A program made the position numbers and the translations under genes. The notes beneath the pieces are model-generated. The model ran no database searches, was not told the DNA's origin, and saw only the letters and a list, made by a program, of their open reading frames with translations. Positions 56,261 to 64,000 of a DNA stretch of 64,000 bases are shown in pieces. The first letter of the stretch is position 1; each line of letters opens with the position of its first letter. Source of the stretch: an uncultured Pseudomonadales bacterium (GTDB taxonomy: Bacteria > Pseudomonadota > Gammaproteobacteria > Pseudomonadales > Azotimanducaceae); contig OX638346.1 in NCBI GenBank assembly GCA_951813515.1, positions 2,349,617 to 2,413,616 on the forward strand, written 5' to 3'.

Positions 56261-57028
56261 TCACCAGGCCCTTTCGCCCGGCGCGGGCGGTTCCTGGGGT
56301 TCGCCGGCGAAGCACTGGGCCATGCGCATCCACGCAGTCGCGGTTTCGCCCACGACGGTGAGGTTGCAATCGGCGATGTTTCTGCCCTGGGTCACGACGT
56401 GGGCGAACTCCACGGCGGACCCGATGACGCAGTTCGCCTCGGAAGGTTCGTTCCACTCCCAGACCGCCCCGGAGGGCGCGTCGAGTCGGACGTACGGTTC
56501 GGGCGACGGGACCTCGATCTCGCGATTCAGGAACGTCCAGCCGAAGGTTCGCACACCGAGGAAGCAGATGTTCCGGATGCGGTCCGTATGCCGGCGCCGG
56601 ACGCGCACCAGGTCGTAGACGTCCTGACCATGCGCCCACGTTTCCATCTGTCGCGCGGTGGCCATCATGCGGATGCTCATGTCCGGCCCGAACCACGGTA
56701 TGCGCACTGCGGGGTCCGATGCATCCAGCGTGTCGCAGAGTTTGAGGAAATCTGCGCGCCAGCGTTCCAGTAGCGGTCTGCTGCGCGGGTAGCTGGGATA
56801 TACGCGACGGCTCGCGATCCATTTGACCGCCCATCGGCGGTATGCGTCCGGATCCTTGATGGATTGAACGGCCCAGCGGTCGGCGTCGTGCAGGTGCCGT
56901 ACAACCCAGTTCACGGTGCGACGCTTGAACGGCGTCGGCAGCGCCCATTGCTCGTCCGGGAGCGTGTCCAGCAGCGCGTAGAGTGCTTCGCCCTCCTCGC
57001 GCAGGTCCGCGACCTGTTGCAGCGTCAT
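56261..57028 (-). CDS. TIGR03084/DinB-like metal-binding family protein
   Basis: 255 residues. N-terminal four-helix bundle of the DinB/maleylpyruvate-isomerase type: LDTLPDEQWALPTPFKRRTV, then HLHDADRWAVQSIKDPDAYR and TARQMETWAHGQDVYD supply the metal-binding His/Glu pattern. The C-terminal domain (VRLDAPSGAVWEWNEP, AVEFAHVVTQGRNIADCNL) fits TIGR03084. Function unknown. Its ATG overlaps the stop of the upstream lipoprotein gene (ATGA). Confidence 0.75.
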   Translation of the reverse strand: MTLQQVADLREEGEALYALLDTLPDEQWALPTPFKRRTVNWVVRHLHDADRWAVQSIKDPDAYRRWAVKWIASRRVYPSYPRSRPLLERWRADFLKLCDTLDASDPAVRIPWFGPDMSIRMMATARQMETWAHGQDVYDLVRVRRRHTDRIRNICFLGVRTFGWTFLNREIEVPSPEPYVRLDAPSGAVWEWNEPSEANCVIGSAVEFAHVVTQGRNIADCNLTVVGETATAWMRMAQCFAGEPQEPPAPGERAW

Positions 57029-57855
57029 GTTTGTTCCCACCCGATGAGAGAGGCCTTGGGCGAGTCCGGATCGCCGATGTAGAGCGTTTGCTCGCCAGCA
57101 CCGACCGCAAGCAGCGCTTCGAGGTCGCCGCTGATGTTGGCGACTTCGGTGCAATTGAGGTCCTCGGCCTCGAACGTGGCGAGAAGATCGCCGCCGAGGT
57201 GATACAGGTGCATGGGTTTCAGCGTGATCCCTACCAGCGTCGAAGCATCGCACCTGGCGACGAAGGCGCGAAAGTGGGCCGGCAGGTTGAGTTCCCGCTC
57301 CGAGATGTCGAGGTTGCCGAGTTCGACGACGCCGGGGCCAACCTGCATCGCGGACGTGAAAAGCCCCCGGTGATAATCGGCGCGGCCGATGATGTCGAGA
57401 ACGCCGTCGCGCAGTCCGATGATTCGCGTGTAGCCGTGGTTCGACAGTTCCGATACGACGGTACCTTCGATCTGCAGGAGCCCGAGCGGCGCGATGGGCC
57501 GGAATTCGGACACGAAGCCGCTGCCGAGCACGACGCGCTTCCCCGAGGACATCTGGCCCCTCGCCGTGACGCCGCCCCGGGAGCGGTTGCCGACTCCGGC
57601 GATGACGGGCTCGAAGCGCCGGTGGTCGAGCTCGAGCGCGATGGCGTTGTCCCCGACCCGGTGACAGGAAGCGCCGTCGATGCTGTCCGCCAATTCGCAC
57701 AGGAGATCGGACCACATCGTTGCGGCCACCGGCCGCGTTTCGCTTTCCAGGACAAGCACGGCGGGCAGCGACGTGGCCGGCGCCTGACGCGGGGCAACAT
57801 CCTTCACGGGATCGCAGGCAGTTACGAACGCGAAGGGCGCGACGACGGCCACCAT
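57025..57855 (-). CDS. Phosphodiester-glycosidase-like lipoprotein
   Basis: 276 residues from the ATG at 57855. VAVVAPFAFVTAC is a lipobox. The pattern SGFVSEFRPIAPLGLLQIEG, FTSAMQVGPGVVELGN and HLGGDLLATF recalls NAGPA-type phosphodiester glycosidases, but the NGGFF and NLDGG blocks are altered, so this is tentative. The frame stays open upstream through all five 45-bp repeats, each offering an ATG, so a longer product cannot be excluded. Coupled to the TIGR03084-type gene. Confidence 0.5.
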   Translation of the reverse strand: MVAVVAPFAFVTACDPVKDVAPRQAPATSLPAVLVLESETRPVAATMWSDLLCELADSIDGASCHRVGDNAIALELDHRRFEPVIAGVGNRSRGGVTARGQMSSGKRVVLGSGFVSEFRPIAPLGLLQIEGTVVSELSNHGYTRIIGLRDGVLDIIGRADYHRGLFTSAMQVGPGVVELGNLDISERELNLPAHFRAFVARCDASTLVGITLKPMHLYHLGGDLLATFEAEDLNCTEVANISGDLEALLAVGAGEQTLYIGDPDSPKASLIGWEQT

Positions 57856-57859
57856 CTTG

Positions 57860-58083
57860 ATGCGAGGGGCTCCCCCTCGCGCTCCCCGGCTGAAGGCTCT
57901 CTTCATGCGAGGGGCTTCCCCTCGCGCTCCCCGGCTGAAGGCTCTCTTCATGCGAGGGGCCTCCCCTCGCGCTCCCCGGCTGAAGGCTCTCTTCATGCGA
58001 GGGGCCTCCCCTCGCGCTCCCCGGCTGAAGGCTCTCTTCATGCGAGGGGCTTCCCCTCGCGCTCCCCGGCTGAAGGCTCTCTC
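57860..58083. repeat. Five 45-bp tandem repeats, each with an 8-bp hairpin
   Basis: Units begin at 57860, 57905, 57950, 57995 and 58040 and differ only at one or two bases in the hairpin loop. Each has arms GCGAGGGG and CCCCTCGC around a 3-base loop, then GCGCTCCCCGGCTGAAGGCT. 45 bp is 15 codons, so frames stay open on both strands (minus strand: MKRAFSRGARGEAPR repeated). The last unit is a few bases short. Not CRISPR: no spacers. Confidence 0.92.
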
Positions 58084-58387
58084 ACCGGAGGTTTTTTCTT
58101 CCGCGCAGTCCGGCTGAGGACGCTGTTCGCGGGCGTAGGCCGATCCATGCCGCCACGGTATCGAATGCAGCGCGCCGCGCCAAGTCCTATCGGGGAGGTC
58201 TGTGGGCCGGGGCCGACGAGGGTTTTCTGGCTGGGCGTGGGCGATCCGCAGGACCCAGGTAGCGAATGGCTTGCTGAAAACATGGCGGAATCCCACGCAA
58301 TTTCGGAGCGATGTCGCTAACGCATTGGATGGGTTCTCGCGGATGCTATCCGTACGCGTCGATCCGAGAGAACTGTGATATTTTCCA
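58084..58387. other. Intergenic region with no recognisable gene
   Basis: About 300 bp between the repeat array and the Uma2 gene. No gene or RNA seen; open frames here are extensions of the repeat frames. Confidence 0.5.
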
Positions 58388-59179
58388 ATGATGCCACCGA
58401 GATTCACGAGTCCGCCCACCGGCATGCCGGTGCCGACATCTGCGGACGAATCGCTCCCGCTGTCCGTTGTCCACGCCAAGGCGCTGTACCGACCAGTGCC
58501 GCCGGTCGAGCTTGACGACGAAGGCTACGTCTGCCGGGACGGCAAGATGCCGGAGAGTACGCTCCACGGACGTTCGCTCCTGTTCACGCTTGGCTCGGTG
58601 CTGACGCTGCTCAAGCACCGGAATGCGTGCGTCGCATACGACTTGGCGCTGCTGTTCGAGCGAGGCAATCCGGCGGCGGTCCTCGCGCCGGACCTGCTGG
58701 TGGCCCTCGACGCGGGAAGCCATGATCGGAGTTCCTACAAACTGTGGGAGGAGCCGAAGGTGCCGGATCTCACGCTGGAAGCTCTGTCGCTCAAGACGTG
58801 GCGGAAGGATGTGGAGGTCAAGCCGGGGATCTACCGGGATTTGGGCGTGCGCGAATTCTGGATGGTCGATCTGCTGGGCAAGCTTCCGGAGCCGCTGGTG
58901 GGGCTGCGACTGAATGCCGTTGGCGACTACGAGAGCATTCCGGTTTCGCCTTCGGGCGGGTACCGCAGCGAGGTGTTGGGCGCGGACCTGGTTCTTCAAG
59001 GCGACGACTTGCGGTTGCGTGATCACACAACCGGCGAGCTAATGCTCCATTATCCGGAAGCCCTTTCGCAATACCGGCAGGAGTTGGCCGCGCGAAAAGC
59101 GTCGGAGGTGCGGGCAAACTCGGCGGAAAGACGCGTCGCGGAGTTGGAAGAGCGCCTCCGGCGGGCGGAAGGACGGTAG
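58388..59179 (+). CDS. Uma2-family putative endonuclease
   Basis: 263 residues. PD-(D/E)xK fold of the Uma2/DUF820 family: AAVLAPDLLVALDAGSHDRS, then PDLTLEALSLKTWRKDVEVK and YRDLGVREFWMVDLLGKLPE carry the Asp and E-x-K-like catalytic residues. A coiled-coil tail (SEVRANSAERRVAELEERLR) ends the protein, common in this family. Role unknown; such genes are patchy and often multicopy. Two adjacent ATGs (58388, 58391) are possible starts. Confidence 0.82.
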   Translation: MMPPRFTSPPTGMPVPTSADESLPLSVVHAKALYRPVPPVELDDEGYVCRDGKMPESTLHGRSLLFTLGSVLTLLKHRNACVAYDLALLFERGNPAAVLAPDLLVALDAGSHDRSSYKLWEEPKVPDLTLEALSLKTWRKDVEVKPGIYRDLGVREFWMVDLLGKLPEPLVGLRLNAVGDYESIPVSPSGGYRSEVLGADLVLQGDDLRLRDHTTGELMLHYPEALSQYRQELAARKASEVRANSAERRVAELEERLRRAEGR

Positions 59180-59256
59180 CGGCGCCGCCTTGTCCTGGTC
59201 CTCCGCATGTCGGGGAACTCCGACCGGTTGGACCTCCGATGGCAGCGGCGTGAGAG

Positions 59257-59850
59257 TCAGCGCCGCCGCCAGGGCGGAATGGCGTCCCAGTCGAAGGGCT
59301 CGATCCCGCCGTCGGTAATGAGCCAGACCGAGGCGTGGGCCTCGCCGTCGTCGAGATCGAGGAAGCCGATGGTGCCGTATTGGGTGTCGTAGTTGTGCGG
59401 GTAGGTCGGCGACCCCGGATTGACGCACAGGATACCGTCCACGACCTCGATCGCTTCCGTGTGGGTGTCCCCGTAGACGATGACGTCGGGGCGCTTGTCG
59501 GGGAAGTAGCGTTCCACCCACCTGGCGATGGTGAGGTAAGGCGGACGCTCCTCGGTCGGAATGTAGTGGGTAAGACCGACTGTGAGGCTCTCCATCTCCA
59601 ATGACCATGCCTCCCGGACCCGCGGATCGTCCGGCTGCACGGGGCGGCCGCCGGAGCCGTCCTCGCCGTTGCCGCGGGCGGCGTATACGGGCGCCAGCTT
59701 CTGCAGCGTGTCGAGAACCCAGAACTCGTGGATGTCCCCGCCGTGAAAGATATAGTCGACGCCGTCGAACGCCTCGTATACCTGCGGCCACAGGTGGTCC
59801 ATCGCTTCGGGTATATGCGTGTCGGACACGAGGCCGATCTTGAGACTCAA
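59257..59850 (-). CDS. YfcE/MJ0936-type metallophosphoesterase
   Basis: 197 residues. Calcineurin-like fold: IGLVSDTHIPEAM (D-x-H), YIFHGGDIHEFWVLD (GD), YAARGNGEDG (GN), VGLTHYIP and VIVYGDTHTEAIEVV, the five metal-binding blocks of the small YfcE phosphodiesterase family, then CVNPGSPTYPHNYD. Slightly longer than YfcE because of an insert after the GN motif. Natural substrate unknown. It starts ~120 bp from the divergent gene at 59969. Confidence 0.88.
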   Translation of the reverse strand: MSLKIGLVSDTHIPEAMDHLWPQVYEAFDGVDYIFHGGDIHEFWVLDTLQKLAPVYAARGNGEDGSGGRPVQPDDPRVREAWSLEMESLTVGLTHYIPTEERPPYLTIARWVERYFPDKRPDVIVYGDTHTEAIEVVDGILCVNPGSPTYPHNYDTQYGTIGFLDLDDGEAHASVWLITDGGIEPFDWDAIPPWRRR

Positions 59851-59968
59851 TGCGGGGTTCCGTTCAAGGAATGCGCGCCACAGTACGTGAACGCGAGGGT
59901 GACGGCAATGCGGGGATTCGTGCCGTACTGGGGTACCCTATCGCACCTTTGAAAGACCGGAGACGACG

Positions 59969-60358
59969 GTGCTGGATTGGGAACAGGTGCGCACGCGGGC
60001 TAACGGCGACGGCGAGTTCCGTATGCACGCGCGTTTCTGGAACAGCAGGATTCGGCTGAAGATGGGCGACAGGCGCTACCAGGTGGTGGTCGACTCGGGC
60101 GAAATCGTCTCGATTGAACGGTGGTACCGGGGAACCGCATGCGATCTCTTCATCATGGCGCCCGAAAAGGATTGGGAGGCGATGCTCGAGGCGTTGCCCA
60201 GGCCTTTCTACCAGGATCTCTATCCGGCGACCCTGCATCACGGTTTCGATGTCGCGGGCGACATCGGGCACTACTGTGCCTACTATCCGGCCATCCGGCG
60301 CCTGATCGAAGTGATGCGGGAAGTGCACAACGGCGTCGGGGCGGAGTCGGTGGCATGA
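59969..60358 (+). CDS. Small conserved-looking hypothetical protein
   Basis: 129 residues: HARFWNSRIRLKMGDRRYQV, then a beta strand and AMLEALPRPFYQDLYPATLH and HYCAYYPAIRRLIEVMREVH. The mix of one beta sheet and helices recalls sterol-carrier-like folds, but no motif proves it. Its stop overlaps the hydrolase ATG (ATGA), so the two proteins probably work together. Confidence 0.65.
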   Translation: MLDWEQVRTRANGDGEFRMHARFWNSRIRLKMGDRRYQVVVDSGEIVSIERWYRGTACDLFIMAPEKDWEAMLEALPRPFYQDLYPATLHHGFDVAGDIGHYCAYYPAIRRLIEVMREVHNGVGAESVA

Positions 60359-61212
60359 CGCAACAGCGGTTTGACGCGGCGGTAGGCCGCTACGTGCACC
60401 TGGAACTCGACGGCGTCGAGTACCGGGTGTACTTCGAGGAGACGGGCGCCGGCGTGCCCTTGCTCCTGCAGCACACCGCCGGCGCCGACGGCCGGCAGTG
60501 GCGCCATGTGCTGGAGGACGCGGGGCTGCGCGAGAATTTCCGCCTGATCGCCTACGACCTTCCGTACCACGGCAAGTCGGTACCGCCGACCGGGACCACC
60601 TGGTGGCGCGAACCCTACAGGCTGACCGAGGATTTCCTGATGCGTGTGCCGGTGACCCTGGCGAAGACACTTGAGCTGGAAAACCCGGTGTACATGGGCA
60701 GTTCCATCGGCGGTCACCTGGCGGTGGATCTCGCCATCCACCACGCCGCCGACTTCCGCGCGCTGATCGGCCTCGAGACCGCTCCGCACACGCCGGGCGG
60801 CTTCAACGACGAGTTCTACCACCCCGAGATCGGCAACGACTTCAAGGCGCATCTCATGTACGGCATGATGGCCCCGACCAGCCCGGAGGCGTTGCGCCGC
60901 GAGACGGCGTGGGTGTACAGCCAGGGCGCGCCCGCGGTCTTCAAAGGCGACCTCTACTATTACTCTGTGGACCACGATGTGCGCAACAGCGCGGCCGGCA
61001 TCGACACCCGGTCATGCCCGCTCTATATCCTGAACGGGGAATACGACTGGAGCGGCACGCCCGCCCTCGGCGAGGAACTCGCGGCGATGATTCCCGGCGC
61101 GCGCTACCGCACGATGACGGGACTCGGCCACTTCCCCATGAGCGAGAATCCGCAGCTGTTCCTGCAGGAGATTCGCCCGGTGCTGGACGAAATCCTGGTC
61201 CAGGGTTCTTAA
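60355..61212 (+). CDS. Alpha/beta-hydrolase fold protein
   Basis: 285 residues. Oxyanion strand LLLQHTAGADGRQWRHVL, AYDLPYHGKS, nucleophile elbow MGSSIGGHLAVDL (Ser117), acid in ILNGEYDWSG and catalytic His in GLGHFPMSENP. Resembles epoxide-hydrolase/lactonase-type enzymes. Cytoplasmic, no signal peptide. Start ATG overlaps the previous stop; ilvA follows 17 bp later, perhaps co-transcribed though unrelated in function. Confidence 0.88.
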   Translation: MTQQRFDAAVGRYVHLELDGVEYRVYFEETGAGVPLLLQHTAGADGRQWRHVLEDAGLRENFRLIAYDLPYHGKSVPPTGTTWWREPYRLTEDFLMRVPVTLAKTLELENPVYMGSSIGGHLAVDLAIHHAADFRALIGLETAPHTPGGFNDEFYHPEIGNDFKAHLMYGMMAPTSPEALRRETAWVYSQGAPAVFKGDLYYYSVDHDVRNSAAGIDTRSCPLYILNGEYDWSGTPALGEELAAMIPGARYRTMTGLGHFPMSENPQLFLQEIRPVLDEILVQGS

Positions 61213-61229
61213 GCCTTCCACGCGAGCGC

Positions 61230-62753
61230 ATGCCGATGCTGGAGAAGTACGTCAAGAAGATCCTATCTTCCCGGGTCTATGACCTCGCGGTGGAGACGCC
61301 ATTGCAGCGCGCCAACCACATTTCGGCGCGGCTTGGCCACGAGGTCTGGCTGAAGCGAGAGGACATGCAACCCGCCTTTTCCTTCAAGGTGCGCGGCGCG
61401 TACAACAAGATCGCCCAGCTTTCCGATGCGGAGCGCGCGCGGGACGTGGTCGCCGCCTCGGCGGGCAATCATGCCCAGGGCGTGGCGCTGGCGGCGGACA
61501 GGCTCGGCATCAAGGCGCATATCGTCATGGGTCGCAATACGCCCAGCATCAAGATCGATGCGGTGCGCAGTCTCGGCGGCCACGTGGTGCTGCACGGCGA
61601 CACGTACGGAGACGCAGCGAAGCATGCCGCCGGCCTGTCCGAAAGCCGGGGCTACGTGCCGGTGCATCCGTACGACGACGTGGATGTCATCGCTGGCCAG
61701 GGCACGGTGGGCATGGAGATCCTGAACCAGAAGCCGGGACTCGACGCCATTTTCGTCCCCGTGGGCGGGGGCGGTCTCATCGCCGGAATCGCGGCGTACG
61801 TCAAGTATCTGCACCCCGAAACGCAGGTCATCGGGGTGGAAGCCGAAGGTTCCGCGTGCCTGGCGGCGGCGCTCAAGGCGGGACGGCGCGTTCGCCTGCC
61901 GTTCGACACGCTGGACATGTTCGCAGACGGCGTGTCCGTGGCGCAGATCGGACGGGAGCCGTTTAACATCGCCCGGACCTGCGTCGACGAGGTTGTCGTC
62001 GTTTCGATCGACGAGATTTGCGCCGCCATCAAGGATGTGTTCGACGACACGCGCCTGATCGCCGAACCCGCTGGCGCCCTGGCCGTGGCGGGGCTCAAGA
62101 AATTCTCGGAAGGCAACGACGAGGATGATTCCCTGCGGTACGTCGCCATCGTCAGCGGCGCCAACGTCAACTTCGACCGGCTCCGGCACATCTCGGAGCG
62201 CGCTGAGTTGGGCGAGCACCGCGAGGTGATCCTGGGTGTCACCATCGACGAGAAGGCGGGCAGCTTCCGACGTTTCTGCAAGACGCTGGGCAAGCGTTCG
62301 GTGACGGAGTTCAACTACAGGTTCGCGGCGGCAGACGAGGCGCACGTCTATGTTGGTCTGGAAGTACGCCCGGGAGAAGACACGCACGCCGCCGCCGATG
62401 ATCTCGCGCGCGCCGGCTATCGGGTCACGGACATGACGGACAACGAGGCCGCCAAGCTGCACGTGCGCCACATGGTCGGCGGCCGAACCTTCGGCGGCAA
62501 ACCGGAGCTGGTCTACCGGTTCGAGTTTCCGGAACGCCCCGGCGCGCTATTGCGTTTCCTCAACGGGCTCGGAAGCCGCTGGAATATCACGATGTTCCAC
62601 TACCGCAATCATGGCGCGGCATGGGGCAGGGTGCTGGTCGGCTTCGAGGGGGAAAGTGCGGACCGGGAGGGGCTCTCCACCTACCTGGACCGCATTGGAT
62701 ACCGGTACTGGGAGGAGACGGGCAACCCGGCGGTGGACCTGTTTCTGCGTTAG
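61230..62753 (+). CDS. ilvA: Threonine ammonia-lyase, biosynthetic
   Basis: 507 residues, the full two-domain form. PLP domain with ETPLQRANHISARLGHEVWL, FSFKVRGAYNK (Lys53), SAGNHAQGVALAA and the PLP phosphate loop VPVGGGGLIAGIAAYVKYL. The C-terminal tandem ACT-like regulatory domain (VTIDEKAGSFRRFCKTLG, FEFPERPGALLRFLNGLG, WNITMFHYRNHGAAWGRVLV) is the isoleucine-feedback site. First step of isoleucine synthesis. Confidence 0.95.
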   Translation: MPMLEKYVKKILSSRVYDLAVETPLQRANHISARLGHEVWLKREDMQPAFSFKVRGAYNKIAQLSDAERARDVVAASAGNHAQGVALAADRLGIKAHIVMGRNTPSIKIDAVRSLGGHVVLHGDTYGDAAKHAAGLSESRGYVPVHPYDDVDVIAGQGTVGMEILNQKPGLDAIFVPVGGGGLIAGIAAYVKYLHPETQVIGVEAEGSACLAAALKAGRRVRLPFDTLDMFADGVSVAQIGREPFNIARTCVDEVVVVSIDEICAAIKDVFDDTRLIAEPAGALAVAGLKKFSEGNDEDDSLRYVAIVSGANVNFDRLRHISERAELGEHREVILGVTIDEKAGSFRRFCKTLGKRSVTEFNYRFAAADEAHVYVGLEVRPGEDTHAAADDLARAGYRVTDMTDNEAAKLHVRHMVGGRTFGGKPELVYRFEFPERPGALLRFLNGLGSRWNITMFHYRNHGAAWGRVLVGFEGESADREGLSTYLDRIGYRYWEETGNPAVDLFLR

Positions 62754-62783
62754 GTCCCACCCAGCGATTCTTTCCCGGATCGG

Positions 62784-62808
62784 TAACCGATTGGTTTACA
62801 ATCAGTTA
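62784..62808. promoter_or_regulatory. Imperfect hairpin between ilvA and argC
   Basis: Arms TAACCGATTG (62784-62793) and CAATCAGTTA (62799-62808), one C-A mismatch, loop GTTTA. No T-tract follows, so it may be an operator or a weak terminator. It does not match the ARG-box pattern. Confidence 0.35.
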
Positions 62809-62859
62809 TCGGGCCTTCCACGGGCAGGAAGACCGCTTTTCTAACACTCCATCACGTGT

Positions 62860-63798
62860 ATGCACAAGGTATTCATAGACGGCCAGGCGGGAACGACCGG
62901 GCTTGAGATCGCGGGCCGGCTCAAGGCGCGTGGCGACATAACATTGCTCGAGATTCCCGATACCGAACGCAAGGATCCCGCGAGCCGCCGCGCGTATTTC
63001 GATGCGGCGGACCTGGCGATCCTGTGCCTGCCGGACGACGCGGCGCGCGAAGCGGTTGCGCTTTCGCCGTCTGCGCGCATCCTTGATGCGAGCACGGCGC
63101 ACCGCACGGCGGACGACTGGGTGTATGGACTGCCGGAACTGGATCGGCAGACGGCGCGGGATGCGATCAGGAACGCGCAGCGGGTCAGCAATCCCGGTTG
63201 CTATCCGACGGGTTTCATCCTGCTGGTGCGACCACTGATAGACGCGGGAATCGTCTCCCCGGAACTCCCGCTTCGCGTCAACGCCGTCTCGGGATACTCG
63301 GGCGGCGGCAAGGCGATGATCGCGGACTACTCCGCGCGGGATGAACCGGACTTGCGTGTGCGGCCGTATGGACTGCACCTGTCGCACAAGCACGTGCCGG
63401 AGATGCGTCGCTACGCCGGTACCCGTCGAACGCCGCTGTTCGCGCCGATGGTCGGACATTTCTTCAAAGGCATGCTGACCCAGGTGCCGCTGTTTCTGGA
63501 TGAACTCGAGGGTGGTGCCGGCGCCGCCGACGTGTGTGAAGCTCTCATTGCGCGCTACGCCGGCGAACACTTCGTGCGCGTGCTGCCGCAGAATGCGGAA
63601 TGCGCACAGGAGGCGGGATTCCTCGGTGCCACCGCGTGCAACGACACCAACCGGATCGAACTGATGGTATTCGCGGGTTCCGAACACGTCCTGCTGTCCG
63701 CCCGCTACGACAACCTGGGCAAGGGTGCCGCCGGCGCCGCCGTGCAGAACATGAACCTGATGCTCGGTATCGAGGAAACCGCAGGCTTGACGGCATAA
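62860..63798 (+). CDS. argC: N-acetyl-gamma-glutamyl-phosphate reductase, short (type 2) form
   Basis: 312 residues. NADPH-dependent arginine-pathway enzyme. FIDGQAGTTGLEIAGRL is the cofactor loop, SNPGCYPTGFI holds catalytic Cys114, and HLSHKHVPEM the active-site His. The short form (about 310 residues) is the type 2 branch found in many proteobacteria. Confidence 0.95.
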   Translation: MHKVFIDGQAGTTGLEIAGRLKARGDITLLEIPDTERKDPASRRAYFDAADLAILCLPDDAAREAVALSPSARILDASTAHRTADDWVYGLPELDRQTARDAIRNAQRVSNPGCYPTGFILLVRPLIDAGIVSPELPLRVNAVSGYSGGGKAMIADYSARDEPDLRVRPYGLHLSHKHVPEMRRYAGTRRTPLFAPMVGHFFKGMLTQVPLFLDELEGGAGAADVCEALIARYAGEHFVRVLPQNAECAQEAGFLGATACNDTNRIELMVFAGSEHVLLSARYDNLGKGAAGAAVQNMNLMLGIEETAGLTA

Positions 63799-63930
63799 CC
63801 CTCCAACACCCCCAGGGGACCACGGCGAAATCCGCGACGTGCGTTGCGGGTACAATGCGCGCCGCATCGAAACTTCGGGGAACGCCCCTTCGGCCATTGC
63901 TGTCAAGATATCGAGACCAGATCAAACGCA

Positions 63931-64000
63931 ATGCAATACGCGCAACTCGACATCGCTGACCTCGAACGCGAGATGGCGACGCTTGCCCAACGCTATTCGG
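63931..64000 (+). CDS. Start of a gene running off the window
   Basis: ATG at 63931 opens MQYAQLDIADLEREMATLAQ and stays open to the window end. Too short to identify. Confidence 0.5.
   Translation, partial: MQYAQLDIADLEREMATLAQRYS

Noticed and set aside
57860..58083. CRISPR array
   Set aside because: Units abut directly with no spacers, and no cas genes are present.

Overview
The window looks like a GC-rich chromosomal segment of a free-living or host-associated gammaproteobacterium. The best lineage markers are the adjacent dapA-bamC pair, a tusA-perM pair near a BepA-type M48 protease, nadA, biosynthetic ilvA and a short-type argC. No rRNA, tRNA, CRISPR array or complete insertion sequence was seen. 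The accessory content is oxidative and catabolic: CaiB CoA-transferase, two LLM (F420-type) oxidoreductases, a PhyH dioxygenase, epimerases, a TonB receptor and sulfotransferases. There are many decayed genes.

Layout: 1-5.8 kb holds the end of a PEP-utilising enzyme, a secreted protein, a CaiB/BaiF transferase and a DUF4143 ATPase behind an AT-rich palindrome. 5.8-9.1 kb (minus) is a three-gene envelope redox operon: a thioredoxin-ankyrin lipoprotein, a stand-alone DsbD N-terminal domain and a large exported protein. 9.2-14.6 kb (minus) has an MFS carrier, a PhyH dioxygenase and two tandem epimerases that arose by segmental duplication. 16.4-29.2 kb is a sugar locus. It encodes 2-keto-3-deoxy-arabonate dehydratase, a FadR/GntR regulator, pentonate dehydratase, SDR sugar dehydrogenase, a truncated lactonase, a TonB receptor, a beta-helix lipoprotein, GH42 beta-galactosidase and a sugar/H+ symporter. 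Together these fit uptake and oxidative (non-phosphorylative) breakdown of L-arabinose and galactose from arabinogalactan-type material.

30-37.7 kb has an intact transsulfuration-type PLP enzyme and a Fic protein beside a graveyard. The graveyard holds a trimethylamine-dehydrogenase-like gene with three lesions, a dimethylglycine-dehydrogenase-like gene with two frameshifts and a lost N-terminus, and pieces of an Asp/Asn hydroxylase and an Rpn-type protein. 37.8-41.2 kb carries an unusual glutamine amidotransferase-TPR-sulfotransferase fusion and a sugar transferase interrupted in frame by a repeat element. 41.2-53.3 kb is the conserved core: bamC, dapA, perM-like, tusA, a large SNF2 ATPase, bepA, a redoxin, nadA and a GshB-like ATP-grasp protein. 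53.3-64 kb holds a VapBC pair, a second MFS carrier, a second LLM enzyme, a TIGR03084-type protein, a phosphodiester-glycosidase-like lipoprotein preceded by five 45-bp repeats, a Uma2 nuclease, a phosphodiesterase, an alpha/beta hydrolase, ilvA and argC.

The most notable observation is the redoxin after nadA (50722-51276, minus). Its reading frame is broken only by a TGA that falls exactly on the first cysteine of the expected W-C-P-Y-C redox motif. A 7-bp hairpin with a GUG loop lies 21 nt downstream. This is the signature of a bacterial selenoprotein with a U-x-x-C active site.
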